Source: Serratia proteamaculans
Lineage (GTDB): Bacteria > Pseudomonadota > Gammaproteobacteria > Enterobacterales > Enterobacteriaceae
NCBI RefSeq assembly: GCF_008830365.1
Contig: NZ_WBKI01000009.1
Coordinates: 62,001-126,000, forward strand
Reading direction: 5' to 3'
DNA: 64,000 nucleotides
A model generated the notes under the pieces. The model worked only from the letters and a program-made list of their open reading frames with translations, was not told the DNA's origin and made no database searches. Position 1 is the stretch's first letter; each line of letters opens with the position of its first letter. Shown in pieces: positions 8,194 to 17,315 of this stretch. A program made the position numbers and the translations under genes.

Positions 8194-9072
8194 ATGCGCA
8201 TTTTGTCAGGGTTCATTTTGGCCACGCTGGCGGCGGCACCGCTGGTTCAGGCGGAAGAAGCCAAAGCACAGCAAATTCATGATAAACCGGCGGTGCGCGG
8301 CAGCATTATTGCCAACATGCTGCAGGATCACGACAACCCATTCACGCTGTATCCGTATGAAACCAACTACGTGCTGTACACCGATACCAGCAATATCAAC
8401 AAAGAGGCCATCAAGTCCTATAACTGGGCCGATAATGCGCGCAAGGATGAAGTGAAGTACCAGCTCAGCCTGGCTTTCCCGCTGTGGCGTGGCATTCTTG
8501 GTGACAACTCGGTGCTGGGTGCCTCTTATACTCAACGTTCCTGGTGGCAGCTTTCCAACCACAGTGAATCATCGCCGTTCCGCGAGACCAACTACGAACC
8601 GCAGGTGTTCCTGGGGTGGGCGACCGATTACAGCTTCGCTGGCTGGACATTGCGTGATGTTGAAGTCGGTTTGAACCACCAGTCTAACGGCCGCTCGGAT
8701 CCCACCTCCCGCAGTTGGAACCGGGGTTACGCGCGCTTTATGGCGCAAAACGGCAACTGGCAGGTGGATCTCAAACCCTGGTTCCGCTTCTCGGAAAGCG
8801 ACAGCAGCGACGACAACCCGGATATCACCAAATACATGGGCTATTACCGCCTGAAAGTCGGTTATGCCTGGGGTGACAGCGTGTTCAGCGTCGACAGCCA
8901 CTACAACTGGAACAGTGGCTACGGCGGTGCAGAAATGGGCTGGAGCTACCCGATCAGCAAGCACGTACGTTTCTACACTCAGGTGTTCAGCGGCTATGGC
9001 GAATCCTTGATTGATTACAACTTCCGGCAGACACGGGTTGGCGTTGGTGTCATGCTTAACGATATTATGTAA
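8194..9072 (+). CDS. pldA: Outer-membrane phospholipase A (PldA)
   Basis: Calcium-dependent phospholipase A1/A2 in the outer membrane, active as a dimer when the lipid asymmetry is disturbed. The 292-residue preprotein has a signal peptide cleaved after VQA20. The catalytic triad falls in one stretch, NHQSNGRSDPTSRSWNR: His162, Ser164 and Asn176. These are residues 142, 144 and 156 of the mature chain, identical to E. coli. The rest is beta-barrel strand pattern ending in Val-Met-Leu-Asn-Asp-Ile-Met. I start at ATG 8194 behind GGTGAGG; the in-frame extension back to 8053 has no signal-peptide logic. Confidence 0.97.
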   Translation: MRILSGFILATLAAAPLVQAEEAKAQQIHDKPAVRGSIIANMLQDHDNPFTLYPYETNYVLYTDTSNINKEAIKSYNWADNARKDEVKYQLSLAFPLWRGILGDNSVLGASYTQRSWWQLSNHSESSPFRETNYEPQVFLGWATDYSFAGWTLRDVEVGLNHQSNGRSDPTSRSWNRGYARFMAQNGNWQVDLKPWFRFSESDSSDDNPDITKYMGYYRLKVGYAWGDSVFSVDSHYNWNSGYGGAEMGWSYPISKHVRFYTQVFSGYGESLIDYNFRQTRVGVGVMLNDIM

Positions 9073-9120
9073 TCCGGCCGTCATCAAGGCGTCGCTACGC
9101 AGCAAAAAATGGGGAAGTGT

Positions 9121-10953
9121 GTGTCAACCGCAGCAGTGATAAACAAAGAGTTGCTGGCCGAACAGGTATTACGCGATACCTTCGGCTACCAGCAATTCCG
9201 ACCGGGTCAACAAACGATTATCAACACGGCGATCGGTGGGCAGGATTGCCTGGTTGTCATGCCGACCGGCGGCGGTAAATCGTTGTGCTACCAAATCCCG
9301 GCGCTGGTGATGGATGGCCTGACGTTAGTGGTTTCCCCTTTGATCTCGCTGATGAAAGATCAGGTCGATCAACTGCTGGCCTATGGCGTCGCCGCCGCCT
9401 GCTATAACTCGACGCAAACGCGCGAGCAGCAGCTCGAGGTAATGGCGGGCTGTCGCAGTGGCCAGATCAAAATGCTGTATATCGCCCCCGAGCGGCTGAT
9501 GATGGACAGTTTCCTCGATCAGCTCGGTGGCAATCCGCCGGCCTTGCTGGCGGTGGATGAGGCGCACTGTATTTCGCAGTGGGGACACGATTTCCGTCCT
9601 GAATACCGCGCATTGGGGTTATTGAAGCAACGCTTCCCGAACATGCCGGTGATCGCCCTGACCGCCACCGCCGATGAATCCACCCGTGGCGATATCGTGC
9701 GCCTGCTGGCGCTGCAGGATCCGCTGGTGCAGGTCAGCAGCTTTGACCGCCCCAATATCCGCTATACGCTGGTGGAGAAGTTTAAACCGCTCGACCAACT
9801 GTGGCGCTTCGTACAGGACCAACGTGGCAAGAGCGGCATTATTTACTGCAACAGCCGCGCCAAGGTAGAAGACACTACAGCACGTCTGCAAAGCCGCGGG
9901 CTGAGCGTGGGGGCCTACCATGCCGGGCTGGATAACGACCGCCGTGCGCAGGTACAGGAAGCGTTCCAGCGCGACGATTTGCAGGTGGTGGTTGCCACCG
10001 TCGCTTTTGGTATGGGTATTAACAAACCCAACGTGCGCTTTGTGGTGCACTTTGATATCCCGCGCAATATCGAATCTTACTATCAGGAAACCGGTCGCGC
10101 CGGTCGTGATGGCTTACCGGCCGAAGCGATCCTGCTGTATGACCCGGCCGATATGGCCTGGCTGCGCCGCTGTCTGGAAGAGAAACCCGCCGGACAGCAA
10201 CTGGATATTGAACGCCACAAGCTGAACGCCATGGGCGCTTTTGCTGAAGCGCAAACCTGCCGCCGCCTGGTGCTGCTCAACTATTTTGGCGAAGGCAAAC
10301 ACCAAAACTGCGGCAACTGCGATATCTGTCTGGATCCCCCCAAGCGTTACGATGGGCTGGAAGATGCGCGCAAGGCGCTGTCCTGCGTGTACCGTGTCGG
10401 CCAGCGCTTCGGGCTGGGATATATTGTCGAAGTGCTGCGCGGTTCCAATAATCAGCGCATCCGTGAATACGGGCACGAGAAACTACCGGTTTACGGCATC
10501 GGCCGTGAGCAAACCACCGAGCACTGGACCAGCGTATTGCGTCAGTTGATCCACCTGGGCTTTATTACCCAGAACATCGCCATGCACTCGGCGCTACAAT
10601 TGACCGAGTCTGCGCGACCGGTGCTGCGTGGCGAGCTGGAGCTGCAACTGGCAGTGCCGCGTATCCAGAGCCTGAAGGTGCGCAGCAGTGCCAACCAGAA
10701 ATCCTACGGCGGCAATTACGATCGCAAGCTGTTTGCCAAACTGCGCAAGCTGCGTAAATCGATTGCCGACGAAGAAAACATCCCGCCTTATGTGGTGTTT
10801 AACGATGCCACGCTGCTTGAAATGGCGGAACAGATGCCCATCAAGGCCGGTGACCTGTTGAGCGTTAACGGCGTCGGTCAGCGCAAGTTGGAGCGTTTTG
10901 GCGCGCCGTTTATGGCGATGATCCGCGATCACCTCGATAATGATGAAGATTAA
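9121..10953 (+). CDS. recQ: ATP-dependent DNA helicase RecQ
   Basis: Superfamily 2 3'-5' helicase of the RecF pathway. With the GTG start at 9121 the product has 610 residues, close to the E. coli length. The ATG at 9109 adds four residues (MGKC) and would lack a ribosome site, whereas GGGGAAG lies just before the GTG, though very near it. Domains: helicase core with TGGGKS (Lys53) and VDEAHC; second RecA fold with [16 protein letters not shown] and [10 protein letters not shown]; Zn-binding RQC module with [11 protein letters not shown]; winged helix; and a C-terminal HRDC domain (about residues 525-600). It is 48 bases after pldA and 12 bases before rhtC. Confidence 0.97.
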   Translation: MSTAAVINKELLAEQVLRDTFGYQQFRPGQQTIINTAIGGQDCLVVMPTGGGKSLCYQIPALVMDGLTLVVSPLISLMKDQVDQLLAYGVAAACYNSTQTREQQLEVMAGCRSGQIKMLYIAPERLMMDSFLDQLGGNPPALLAVDEAHCISQWGHDFRPEYRALGLLKQRFPNMPVIALTATADESTRGDIVRLLALQDPLVQVSSFDRPNIRYTLVEKFKPLDQLWRFVQDQRGKSGIIYCNSRAKVEDTTARLQSRGLSVGAYHAGLDNDRRAQVQEAFQRDDLQVVVATVAFGMGINKPNVRFVVHFDIPRNIESYYQETGRAGRDGLPAEAILLYDPADMAWLRRCLEEKPAGQQLDIERHKLNAMGAFAEAQTCRRLVLLNYFGEGKHQNCGNCDICLDPPKRYDGLEDARKALSCVYRVGQRFGLGYIVEVLRGSNNQRIREYGHEKLPVYGIGREQTTEHWTSVLRQLIHLGFITQNIAMHSALQLTESARPVLRGELELQLAVPRIQSLKVRSSANQKSYGGNYDRKLFAKLRKLRKSIADEENIPPYVVFNDATLLEMAEQMPIKAGDLLSVNGVGQRKLERFGAPFMAMIRDHLDNDED

Positions 10954-10965
10954 GGGCAATAAATC

Positions 10966-11592
10966 ATGCTGATGCTGTTTCTGACCGTGGCGCTGGTGCA
11001 CCTGATTGCGCTGATGAGCCCGGGGCCGGACTTCTTTTTTGTTTCGCAAACCGCCGCCAGTCGCTCACGCCGTGAGGCGATGATGGGCGTGATGGGTATT
11101 TCATTGGGTATCGTGGTGTGGGCGGGCGTGGCGTTGATGGGCCTGCACCTGATCCTGCAAAAAATGGCCTGGCTGCATCAGATTATCATGGTCGGCGGCG
11201 GGATTTACCTGTGCTGGATGGGCTGGCAACTGCTGCGTTCCGCGCGTTCCCAAAATGCCCAGTCGGTGCCTGCGCCAGAGGTGAAAGTGGCCTTGCCGAA
11301 GCCTGGGCGCAGCTTTATCCGCGGTTTTCTAACCAACCTGTCTAACCCCAAGGCGGTTATCTATTTCGGTAGCGTGTTTTCACTGTTTGTGGGTGACGAC
11401 GTCGGTGCCGGGGCACGCTGGGGCTTGTTCTTGCTGATCATCGCCGAGACCTTTGTCTGGTTCAGCCTGGTGGCGGTGGTGTTTGCATTGCCGACCATGC
11501 GCCGGGGTTATCAACGGCTGGCCAAGTGGATAGACGGACTGGCGGGCGTGCTGTTTACCGGTTTTGGTTTACACCTGATCTTTACCCGCTAA
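10966..11592 (+). CDS. rhtC: Threonine export protein RhtC
   Basis: A 208-residue LysE/RhtB-superfamily exporter with 5-6 membrane helices. The family signature SPGPDFFFVSQTAASRSRRE lies after the first helix (about residues 18-37). In E. coli RhtC exports threonine and some homoserine. The gene directly follows recQ, as in E. coli, and ends at a strong terminator. Assignment between RhtC and its paralogue rests on position and the DFFFV variant of the motif. Confidence 0.93.
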   Translation: MLMLFLTVALVHLIALMSPGPDFFFVSQTAASRSRREAMMGVMGISLGIVVWAGVALMGLHLILQKMAWLHQIIMVGGGIYLCWMGWQLLRSARSQNAQSVPAPEVKVALPKPGRSFIRGFLTNLSNPKAVIYFGSVFSLFVGDDVGAGARWGLFLLIIAETFVWFSLVAVVFALPTMRRGYQRLAKWIDGLAGVLFTGFGLHLIFTR

Positions 11593-11612
11593 ACACTGCC
11601 GCACAGATTTTG

Positions 11613-11641
11613 AGGGCCGAACTGCCATGTTCGGCCCTTTT
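11613..11641 (+). terminator. Intrinsic terminator of rhtC
   Basis: AGGGCCGAAC (11613-11622) and GTTCGGCCCT (11629-11638) form a 10-bp stem with a 6-base loop, followed by TTTT on the plus strand. It lies between the convergent rhtC and rhtB stops. The minus strand has no T-run, so termination of rhtB here would be weaker. Confidence 0.9.
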
Positions 11642-11644
11642 GCA

Positions 11645-12265
11645 TTATGCCTTTCTGGCCGTAGCCAGCAGCCCGGCCACCAGAATAAACAGTGAACCGA
11701 AAATACGGTTCAACAACTGCATCTGGCGAGGCGTCTTCAGCCAACCGGCAATGCGGGTGGCCAGCGTGGCGTAGCCAATCATGACAAAAATATCTACTAC
11801 CACGGTGGTGATACCGAGCACCAGGTACTGCTCGGCCTGCGGTTGGTTGGGCAAAATAAACTGTGGGAACAGTGCGGCCAGAAACACGATGCTTTTCGGG
11901 TTGGTCAGATTGACCAGTACGGCACGGCGGAACAGACGGCGACGCGGCATAGTGCCTGCCAGCGTATGCAAGTCCAGCGAACCTGCCGCGCGCCATTGTT
12001 GAATGCCAAGCCAGACCAGATAGGCGGCGCCGAACCACTTCAGCATTTCAAACGCCAACAGTGACTGCGATACCAGCGCACCCAAACCAATACCCACCAG
12101 TACGATATGCAGGCTCAGCCCGACCTGCAGGCCGGCAATGGACGCCGCTGCGCCGCGATAACCGTGGCTGATACCGGTGCTCATGGTATTGATCGCCCCT
12201 GAACCGGGCGACAGGCTGAGGATAAGAGTTGTCAGCAGGTAGGTTAACCACCAGTCCAAGGTCAT
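11645..12265 (-). CDS. rhtB: Homoserine/homoserine lactone efflux protein RhtB
   Basis: A 206-residue member of the same exporter family as RhtC. It begins [13 protein letters not shown] and carries the signature [12 protein letters not shown]. The ATG at 12265 is preceded by AGGGAG on the minus strand and gives exactly the E. coli length; the 24 extra upstream in-frame codons are not conserved. In E. coli RhtB confers resistance to homoserine and its lactone. It is divergent from pldB, with about 140 bases between the two starts, again as in E. coli. Confidence 0.94.
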   Translation of the reverse strand: MTLDWWLTYLLTTLILSLSPGSGAINTMSTGISHGYRGAAASIAGLQVGLSLHIVLVGIGLGALVSQSLLAFEMLKWFGAAYLVWLGIQQWRAAGSLDLHTLAGTMPRRRLFRRAVLVNLTNPKSIVFLAALFPQFILPNQPQAEQYLVLGITTVVVDIFVMIGYATLATRIAGWLKTPRQMQLLNRIFGSLFILVAGLLATARKA

Positions 12266-12407
12266 TGAGGTACTCCCTGAAAGCGCCAATGGCCAATATG
12301 TGCCAAAATGGTTCGGTTTTTGTAAGAATTGAATCACAATACGCTAGTATTATTTCTTGTGCCAGAGGTCACATTTTTGCCGCTGGCGGCTCAGGGAAAA
12401 GCATTTG

Positions 12408-13445
12408 ATGACGTCGTTTACTCTCAGCACTGATGACTGGTTAACGCGTGAAAAGCAGTTTGCTGCTTTTGCCACGGGACCGCTGCTGGATTTTTGGCGG
12501 CTGCGTGAGGAGGGCGAGTTCAATGGCGTGGGCGGCGTGCCCATCCGTTTCGTGCGCTTCAGTTCTGCCCGCCATCAGCGGGTGGTGGTGGTAAGCCCCG
12601 GTCGTATCGAAAGTTACATTAAATATCCTGAGGTTGCCTACGATCTGTTCCATTGCGGCTATGACGTGATGATCCTGGATCACCGCGGGCAAGGCCGTTC
12701 CGGTCGTTTGCTGGCTGATACGCACCGTGGTCATGTGATAAACTTTGCCGATTACGTCGACGATTTCGCCCAGTTTTATCAGCAGGAAGTGGTGCCGCAC
12801 GGTTACCGGAAACACTTTGCGTTGGCTCACTCGATGGGCGGTGCGATCCTGGCGCAGTTTCTGGCCCGCCAGCCGCAGGCATTTGACGCTGCTGCGTTTT
12901 GTGCACCGATGTTCGGTATTTATTTGCCGATGCCGGGCTGGATGGCCAACCGCATTCTGAACTGGACGGAGAAACACCCGAAGGTGCGCGATTACTATGC
13001 GATAGGGACCGGCCAGTGGCGACCGCTACCCTATGTGGTCAACGTGTTGACCCACAGCCGTGAGCGCTATCGTCGCTGTTTACGTTATTACGCCGATTAT
13101 CCCGAACTGCAGGTGGGCGGGCCAACCTACCACTGGGTACGGGAGAGCCTGCAGGCGGGACGAGAAATCATCGCCCAGGCGGCTAAAATCACCACGCCGC
13201 TATTATTATTGCAGGCCGGTGAGGATCGGGTGGTCGACAACCGTTCCCATCAGGCTTTTTGTCAGGCATTGTCAGACGCGGGACATCCCTGTGAAGGGGG
13301 AAAACCGCAGGTTATCGAAGGCGCACGGCATGAGATCCTGTTTGAGCGGGACGCGATGCGCGCCGAAGCATTGAGCGCAATCCTGCGTTTCTTTGCTCAT
13401 CACTTAGGTGGTACCCCAACCGCCGACCACACCATTAGAGGTTAG
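12408..13445 (+). CDS. pldB: Lysophospholipase L2 (PldB)
   Basis: A 345-residue alpha/beta hydrolase that removes the acyl chain from lysophospholipids at the inner membrane. The nucleophile elbow AHSMGG places the catalytic Ser at 142. The acid is likely the Asp in QAGEDRVVDN and the base the His in EGARHEILFE near the C-terminus. I start at ATG 12408 (MTSFTL); the 17 upstream in-frame codons overlap the rhtB-pldB promoter region. It is 11 bases before yigL and probably cotranscribed with it. Confidence 0.95.
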   Translation: MTSFTLSTDDWLTREKQFAAFATGPLLDFWRLREEGEFNGVGGVPIRFVRFSSARHQRVVVVSPGRIESYIKYPEVAYDLFHCGYDVMILDHRGQGRSGRLLADTHRGHVINFADYVDDFAQFYQQEVVPHGYRKHFALAHSMGGAILAQFLARQPQAFDAAAFCAPMFGIYLPMPGWMANRILNWTEKHPKVRDYYAIGTGQWRPLPYVVNVLTHSRERYRRCLRYYADYPELQVGGPTYHWVRESLQAGREIIAQAAKITTPLLLLQAGEDRVVDNRSHQAFCQALSDAGHPCEGGKPQVIEGARHEILFERDAMRAEALSAILRFFAHHLGGTPTADHTIRG

Positions 13446-13456
13446 AAATTACCGCT

Positions 13457-14257
13457 ATGTATCACGTCGTCGCTTCCGATTTAGATGGCACGCTGCTGTC
13501 ACCCGACCACACTCTGTCCCCTTACGCCAAAGAGACACTGAAGCTGCTGACCCAGCGTGGCGTACATTTTGTCTTTGCTACCGGCCGTCATCATATCGAC
13601 GTTGCGCAGATCCGCGATAACCTCGAGATCAGCGCCTTTATGATCACCTCCAACGGCGCTCGCGTGCACAACACCGACGGCGAGCTGATTTTCAGCCATA
13701 ACCTGGCCGAAGACATTGCCCGCGATCTCTACGGCATGCTGCATAACGATCCGGACATCACCACTAACGTTTATCGTAATGACGACTGGTTCATTAACCG
13801 CGAAAGTCCGGAGCAGAAAGAGTTCTTTCAGGAGTCCGTCTTCCAGTACCAATTGTTCGAGCCAGGCCTGCTGGAAACCGATGGCGTCTGCAAGGTGTAC
13901 TTCACCTGTGACGATCATGAAAAGCTGCTGCCGCTGGAAGATGCCATCAATGCACGTTGGGGCGATCGGGTTAACGTCAGCTTCTCGTTCCCAACCTGCC
14001 TGGAAGTCATGGCCGGTGGCGTGTCGAAAGGTCACGCATTGGAAGAAGTGGCCAAGATCATCGGCTATACGCTGAAAGAGTGCATTGCCTTCGGCGACGG
14101 TATGAATGACCTGGAGATGCTGTCGATGGCCGGCAAGGGGTGCATCATGCGCGACGCGCATCAGCGCCTGAAAGACAAGCTGCCGGAACTGGAAGTGATC
14201 GGCTCCAACGTCGACGATGCGGTGCCGCATTACCTGCGCAAGATGTTCATCGCCTGA
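13457..14257 (+). CDS. yigL: HAD-superfamily sugar/pyridoxal phosphatase YigL
   Basis: A 266-residue Cof-type (class IIB) HAD phosphatase. Motif I is SDLDGTLLSPDH with Asp8 and Asp10, motif II is ITSNGARV, the conserved Lys lies in GGVSKGHALEEV, and motif IV is FGDGMNDLEML. In E. coli YigL dephosphorylates phosphosugars during glucose-phosphate stress (its mRNA is stabilised by SgrS) and also acts on pyridoxal phosphate. The gene closes the first E. coli-like block of the window; the next E. coli neighbour, yigM, lies 37 kb away at 51546. Confidence 0.95.
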   Translation: MYHVVASDLDGTLLSPDHTLSPYAKETLKLLTQRGVHFVFATGRHHIDVAQIRDNLEISAFMITSNGARVHNTDGELIFSHNLAEDIARDLYGMLHNDPDITTNVYRNDDWFINRESPEQKEFFQESVFQYQLFEPGLLETDGVCKVYFTCDDHEKLLPLEDAINARWGDRVNVSFSFPTCLEVMAGGVSKGHALEEVAKIIGYTLKECIAFGDGMNDLEMLSMAGKGCIMRDAHQRLKDKLPELEVIGSNVDDAVPHYLRKMFIA

Positions 14258-14264
14258 TATGAAA

Positions 14265-14282
14265 GGGCGCCTTGCGGCGCCC
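14265..14282 (+). terminator. GC hairpin after yigL
   Basis: GGGCGCC-TTGC-GGCGCCC forms a perfect 7-bp stem with a 4-base loop, 8 bases after the yigL stop. No T-run follows. Downstream, 14300-14400 contains further short GC-rich inverted repeats such as GCAGCTAAAGCTGC, but no gene. The stretch separates convergent yigL and glpQ and may act on both strands. Confidence 0.6.
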
Positions 14283-14431
14283 TGAATTCGAGAACAACGT
14301 TGCGATTAAGCCCGAGATACCCGGGCCTAGCGCACCGAGGGGCGCTCCGGCAGCTAAAGCTGCTACGACCCCTTCGGCACGCTCTCCCTAATAACAGACT
14401 TTATTCGTCACCTGGGATACGTTGATCTTTA

Positions 14432-15511
14432 CTACTTGTGCTGGTCCTGCTTTTGCAGGAATTGCACGCCCTTGTCAGGGAAGTCGGTGAACACGCCGTC
14501 AACGCCCGCCTGGTTGTAAATCACGTCATACAGTTGATTTACGTTGGTCACGTAGTCCGGCAGCGCATCGGCACGGATGGTGAAAGGGTGCACCGCCAGC
14601 TTGTTGGCATGGGCTTCTTTCACCATGTCGGTCAGTACCACCTTGCCCGGCTTGGATTTTTCCGCCACGACCAGCATATGGTAGTCCGGCCCGATGCCGT
14701 CGGCGTACTGGGCAATTTGCTTCATCGCGCCCGGCTTGAACATCCAGTCATAGTCATATTCCACCCACTTGCCGTCGGCCTTCTGCTCATAGGTTTCCTG
14801 CCATTTGTTGTAGGCGATCAGTTGGATCAACTTCAGATCCATGCCCATCTTCGGCTCCAGCTCGGTTTTAATCCGCTTCAGCTCGTTGGCGTCAAAGCAT
14901 TGCAGATAAACGTTGTCGCCCTTGCCGGTATAACCGTACTGCTTCAGCACCGCCAGCACTTTGCTGGAAATATCCTTGCCTTCCTGCTTGTGGAACCACG
15001 GCGCTTTGATTTCCGGGTAAATACCGATGTTTTTGCCGGTTGAATGGTTCAGCCCCTGCACAAACTCGATCTCTTCCTGGAAGGTATGGACGCGGAAGTC
15101 GGATTTGCCCATCGGGAAACGGCCAGGGTAGCCCTGCACTTTTTTACCGTTTTCGATCTCAAAGCCTTCGGTGAACTTCAACGATTTGATTTCTGCCAGC
15201 GTAAAGTCGATGGCGTAATAGCGACCGTCTTTACGGGCGCGGTCCGGGAAGCGTTCGGCTACGTCGGTGACGCGATCGAGATAGTGGTCATGCAGTACCA
15301 CCAGCTCGTTGTCCTTGGTCATCACCAGATCCTGCTCGAGGTAGTCCGCACCCTGCGCGTAGGCCATGGCCTTCGCCGGTAGCGTGTGTTCCGGCAGATA
15401 ACCGCTGGCACCCCGGTGGGCGATCACCACCTTGTCGGCGGCCTGTGCGGCGCTGACCATTGAGGTGGCCAGGATAATCCCTGTCAGCAGGGCTTTGACT
15501 TGAGTCCGCAT
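14432..15511 (-). CDS. glpQ: Periplasmic glycerophosphodiester phosphodiesterase GlpQ
   Basis: Hydrolyses deacylated phospholipids such as glycerophosphocholine to G3P and an alcohol in the periplasm. The 359-residue preprotein has a signal peptide cleaved after AQA24. The GDPD motif IAHRGASGYLPEHT gives His32 and Glu41, followed by YLEQDLVMTKD with the metal-binding Glu/Asp pair, and LHDHYLDR with the second His. The ATG at 15511 has GGAG nine bases upstream; an ATG five codons earlier (15526) and longer in-frame extensions lack such support. It follows glpT, but a terminator lies between the two genes. Confidence 0.97.
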   Translation of the reverse strand: MRTQVKALLTGIILATSMVSAAQAADKVVIAHRGASGYLPEHTLPAKAMAYAQGADYLEQDLVMTKDNELVVLHDHYLDRVTDVAERFPDRARKDGRYYAIDFTLAEIKSLKFTEGFEIENGKKVQGYPGRFPMGKSDFRVHTFQEEIEFVQGLNHSTGKNIGIYPEIKAPWFHKQEGKDISSKVLAVLKQYGYTGKGDNVYLQCFDANELKRIKTELEPKMGMDLKLIQLIAYNKWQETYEQKADGKWVEYDYDWMFKPGAMKQIAQYADGIGPDYHMLVVAEKSKPGKVVLTDMVKEAHANKLAVHPFTIRADALPDYVTNVNQLYDVIYNQAGVDGVFTDFPDKGVQFLQKQDQHK

Positions 15512-15546
15512 TCTGTTGTTCTCCATGTTGTAGGGGCAGGGGTAGT

Positions 15547-15569
15547 AAAAAGGCCGCAGCGCGGCCTTT
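15547..15569 (-). terminator. Intrinsic terminator between glpT and glpQ
   Basis: Read on the minus strand, AAAGGCCGC and GCGGCCTTT form a 9-bp stem with a 3-base loop (15549-15569), followed by five T (complement of 15547-15551). It stands downstream of glpT and upstream of glpQ, inside what is normally one operon, so glpQ is probably expressed below glpT. Confidence 0.85.
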
Positions 15570-15594
15570 AAATAATGCGAAAGTTGTATGACGC

Positions 15595-16950
15595 TTAACC
15601 GCGTTTGTTGGCAGCGATTTCCGCGTGGTGTTTTTTCTCGCTCAGCATGGTCAACAGCAGCAGCAATACTGCGCCGACGCTGCCGCCAATCATCACCATA
15701 AAGCCGCCGTCCCAACCGAAGTAGTCAACGGTGTAGCCGACAATGGCGCTGGCTGCGACCGAACCGCCCAGATAACCGAACAGACCGGTGAAGCCCGCCG
15801 CGGTACCGGCCGCTTTCTTCGGTGCCAGTTCCAGTGCGTGCAGACCGATCAGCATCACCGGCCCGTAAATCAGGAAGCCGATGGTGATCATGCAGGCCAT
15901 ATCGATGCCAGGGTTACCGACCGGGTTGAGCCAGTAAACTACGGTGGCGATGGTGACCAGGGTCATGAAGAACACGCCGGTGGCGCCACGGTTGCCCTTG
16001 AACACCTTGTCCGACATCCAGCCGCACAGCAGGGTGCCCGGGATGCCGGCATATTCATACAGGAAGTAGGCCCAGGAAGATTTATCCAGCGTGAAGTGCT
16101 TCACTTCTTTCAGGTAGGTCGGTGACCAGTCCAGGATGCCGTAACGCAGCAGGTAAACGAACACGTTGGCCACGGCGATGTACCACAGCAACTTGTTCGG
16201 CAGGATGTACTGCATGAAGATTTGCTTGGCGGTCAGCTCTTCTTCCGCTTTCTCGCTGTAGTCGTCCGGATAATCGTTTTTGTATTCTTCGATCGGCGGC
16301 AGGCCACAGGATTGCGGAGTGTCACGCATCAGGGCAAAGGCGATCAGGGCCACCAGGATGGCACCGAAGGCTGGCATATACAGCGCTGCATGCCAGTCGT
16401 TGAACCAGGCCATACCCAGCAGGAACAGCAGCGGCGGCAGACCGCCACCCACGTTATGAGCACAGTTCCAGACCGAAACGATGCTGCCGCGTTCTTTCTG
16501 CGACCACCAGTGCACCATGGTACGGCCACATGGCGGCCAGCCCATACCCTGGAACCAACCGCACAGGAACAGCAGCACGAACATGACCGCGATGCTCGAA
16601 GTCGCCCATGGTACGAAGCCCATGAACAGCATCACTGCGGCAGCCAGGATCAGGCCGGCGGGCAGGAACACCCGGGGGTTGGAGCGGTCAGAAACCGACC
16701 CCATGATGAATTTGGAAAAACCATAGGCGATGGAAATACCGGACAGCGCGAAACCGAGGTCACCGCGGCTGAAGCCCTGGTCGATCAGGTAAGGCATGGC
16801 CAGGGTGAAGTTCTTGCGCACCAGGTAGTAGGCGGCATAACCGAAGAAAATCCCCATAAAAATCTGCCAGCGCAATTTACGGTACAGCGGGTCGACTTTG
16901 TCGACCGGCACACGGGAAATGTGTGCTGCCGGCTTAAAAATACTCAACAT
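15595..16950 (-). CDS. glpT: Glycerol-3-phosphate:phosphate antiporter GlpT
   Basis: A 451-residue major-facilitator transporter with 12 membrane helices that exchanges external G3P (and fosfomycin) for internal phosphate. The organophosphate:phosphate antiporter region [15 protein letters not shown] carries the substrate-binding Arg near residue 45. The second conserved Arg is in [15 protein letters not shown]. The central loop is acidic ([19 protein letters not shown]). The length matches E. coli. It is divergent from glpA across a shared 365-base control region. Confidence 0.98.
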   Translation of the reverse strand: MLSIFKPAAHISRVPVDKVDPLYRKLRWQIFMGIFFGYAAYYLVRKNFTLAMPYLIDQGFSRGDLGFALSGISIAYGFSKFIMGSVSDRSNPRVFLPAGLILAAAVMLFMGFVPWATSSIAVMFVLLFLCGWFQGMGWPPCGRTMVHWWSQKERGSIVSVWNCAHNVGGGLPPLLFLLGMAWFNDWHAALYMPAFGAILVALIAFALMRDTPQSCGLPPIEEYKNDYPDDYSEKAEEELTAKQIFMQYILPNKLLWYIAVANVFVYLLRYGILDWSPTYLKEVKHFTLDKSSWAYFLYEYAGIPGTLLCGWMSDKVFKGNRGATGVFFMTLVTIATVVYWLNPVGNPGIDMACMITIGFLIYGPVMLIGLHALELAPKKAAGTAAGFTGLFGYLGGSVAASAIVGYTVDYFGWDGGFMVMIGGSVGAVLLLLLTMLSEKKHHAEIAANKRG

Positions 16951-17315
16951 GAGCGCCTCCGATGGCTTTATCTAGTTATCACATCAATATGACCTTTTAC
17001 GTTCATTTGATGATTGAGCGGATATCGAATGTGGTGTTTTTTTGTTCCATAACGAGCGTCATCCTAGTCAAATCAGCCTGGTGTCGCTGTGATGAATGGC
17101 GCAATTGTTACACTTTTATGAAACACCGGCGGATTTTGAGCGATTCGTTAACGTTATGAAATAGAAAAACGCCTAAAAATCGTGATTATGATCACATTCA
17201 TGGTTTTTTGTGGACATTTGGTTTTCGTTTCTAGTTCGTTATTGTTCCTTATCAAACAAAGACCCCAATGACTGTGGCTCAATAGGCCAATAATCACGGA
17301 TCCTGAGAGAGCCTC
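16951..17315. promoter_or_regulatory. Divergent glpTQ / glpABC control region
   Basis: A 365-base AT-rich region with no gene. The clearest site is CGTGATTATGATCACA at 17181-17196, which matches the CRP pattern (GTGA-N6-TCAC); its inner GTGAT-N4-ATCAC also resembles an FNR site, so either regulator could bind. Two TTCG-containing stretches (17144-17153 and about 17222-17240) have the core of GlpR operators but fit the full consensus poorly. In E. coli this region binds CRP, FNR/ArcA and GlpR. The glpA ribosome site is the GAGAG near 17305. Confidence 0.7.
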
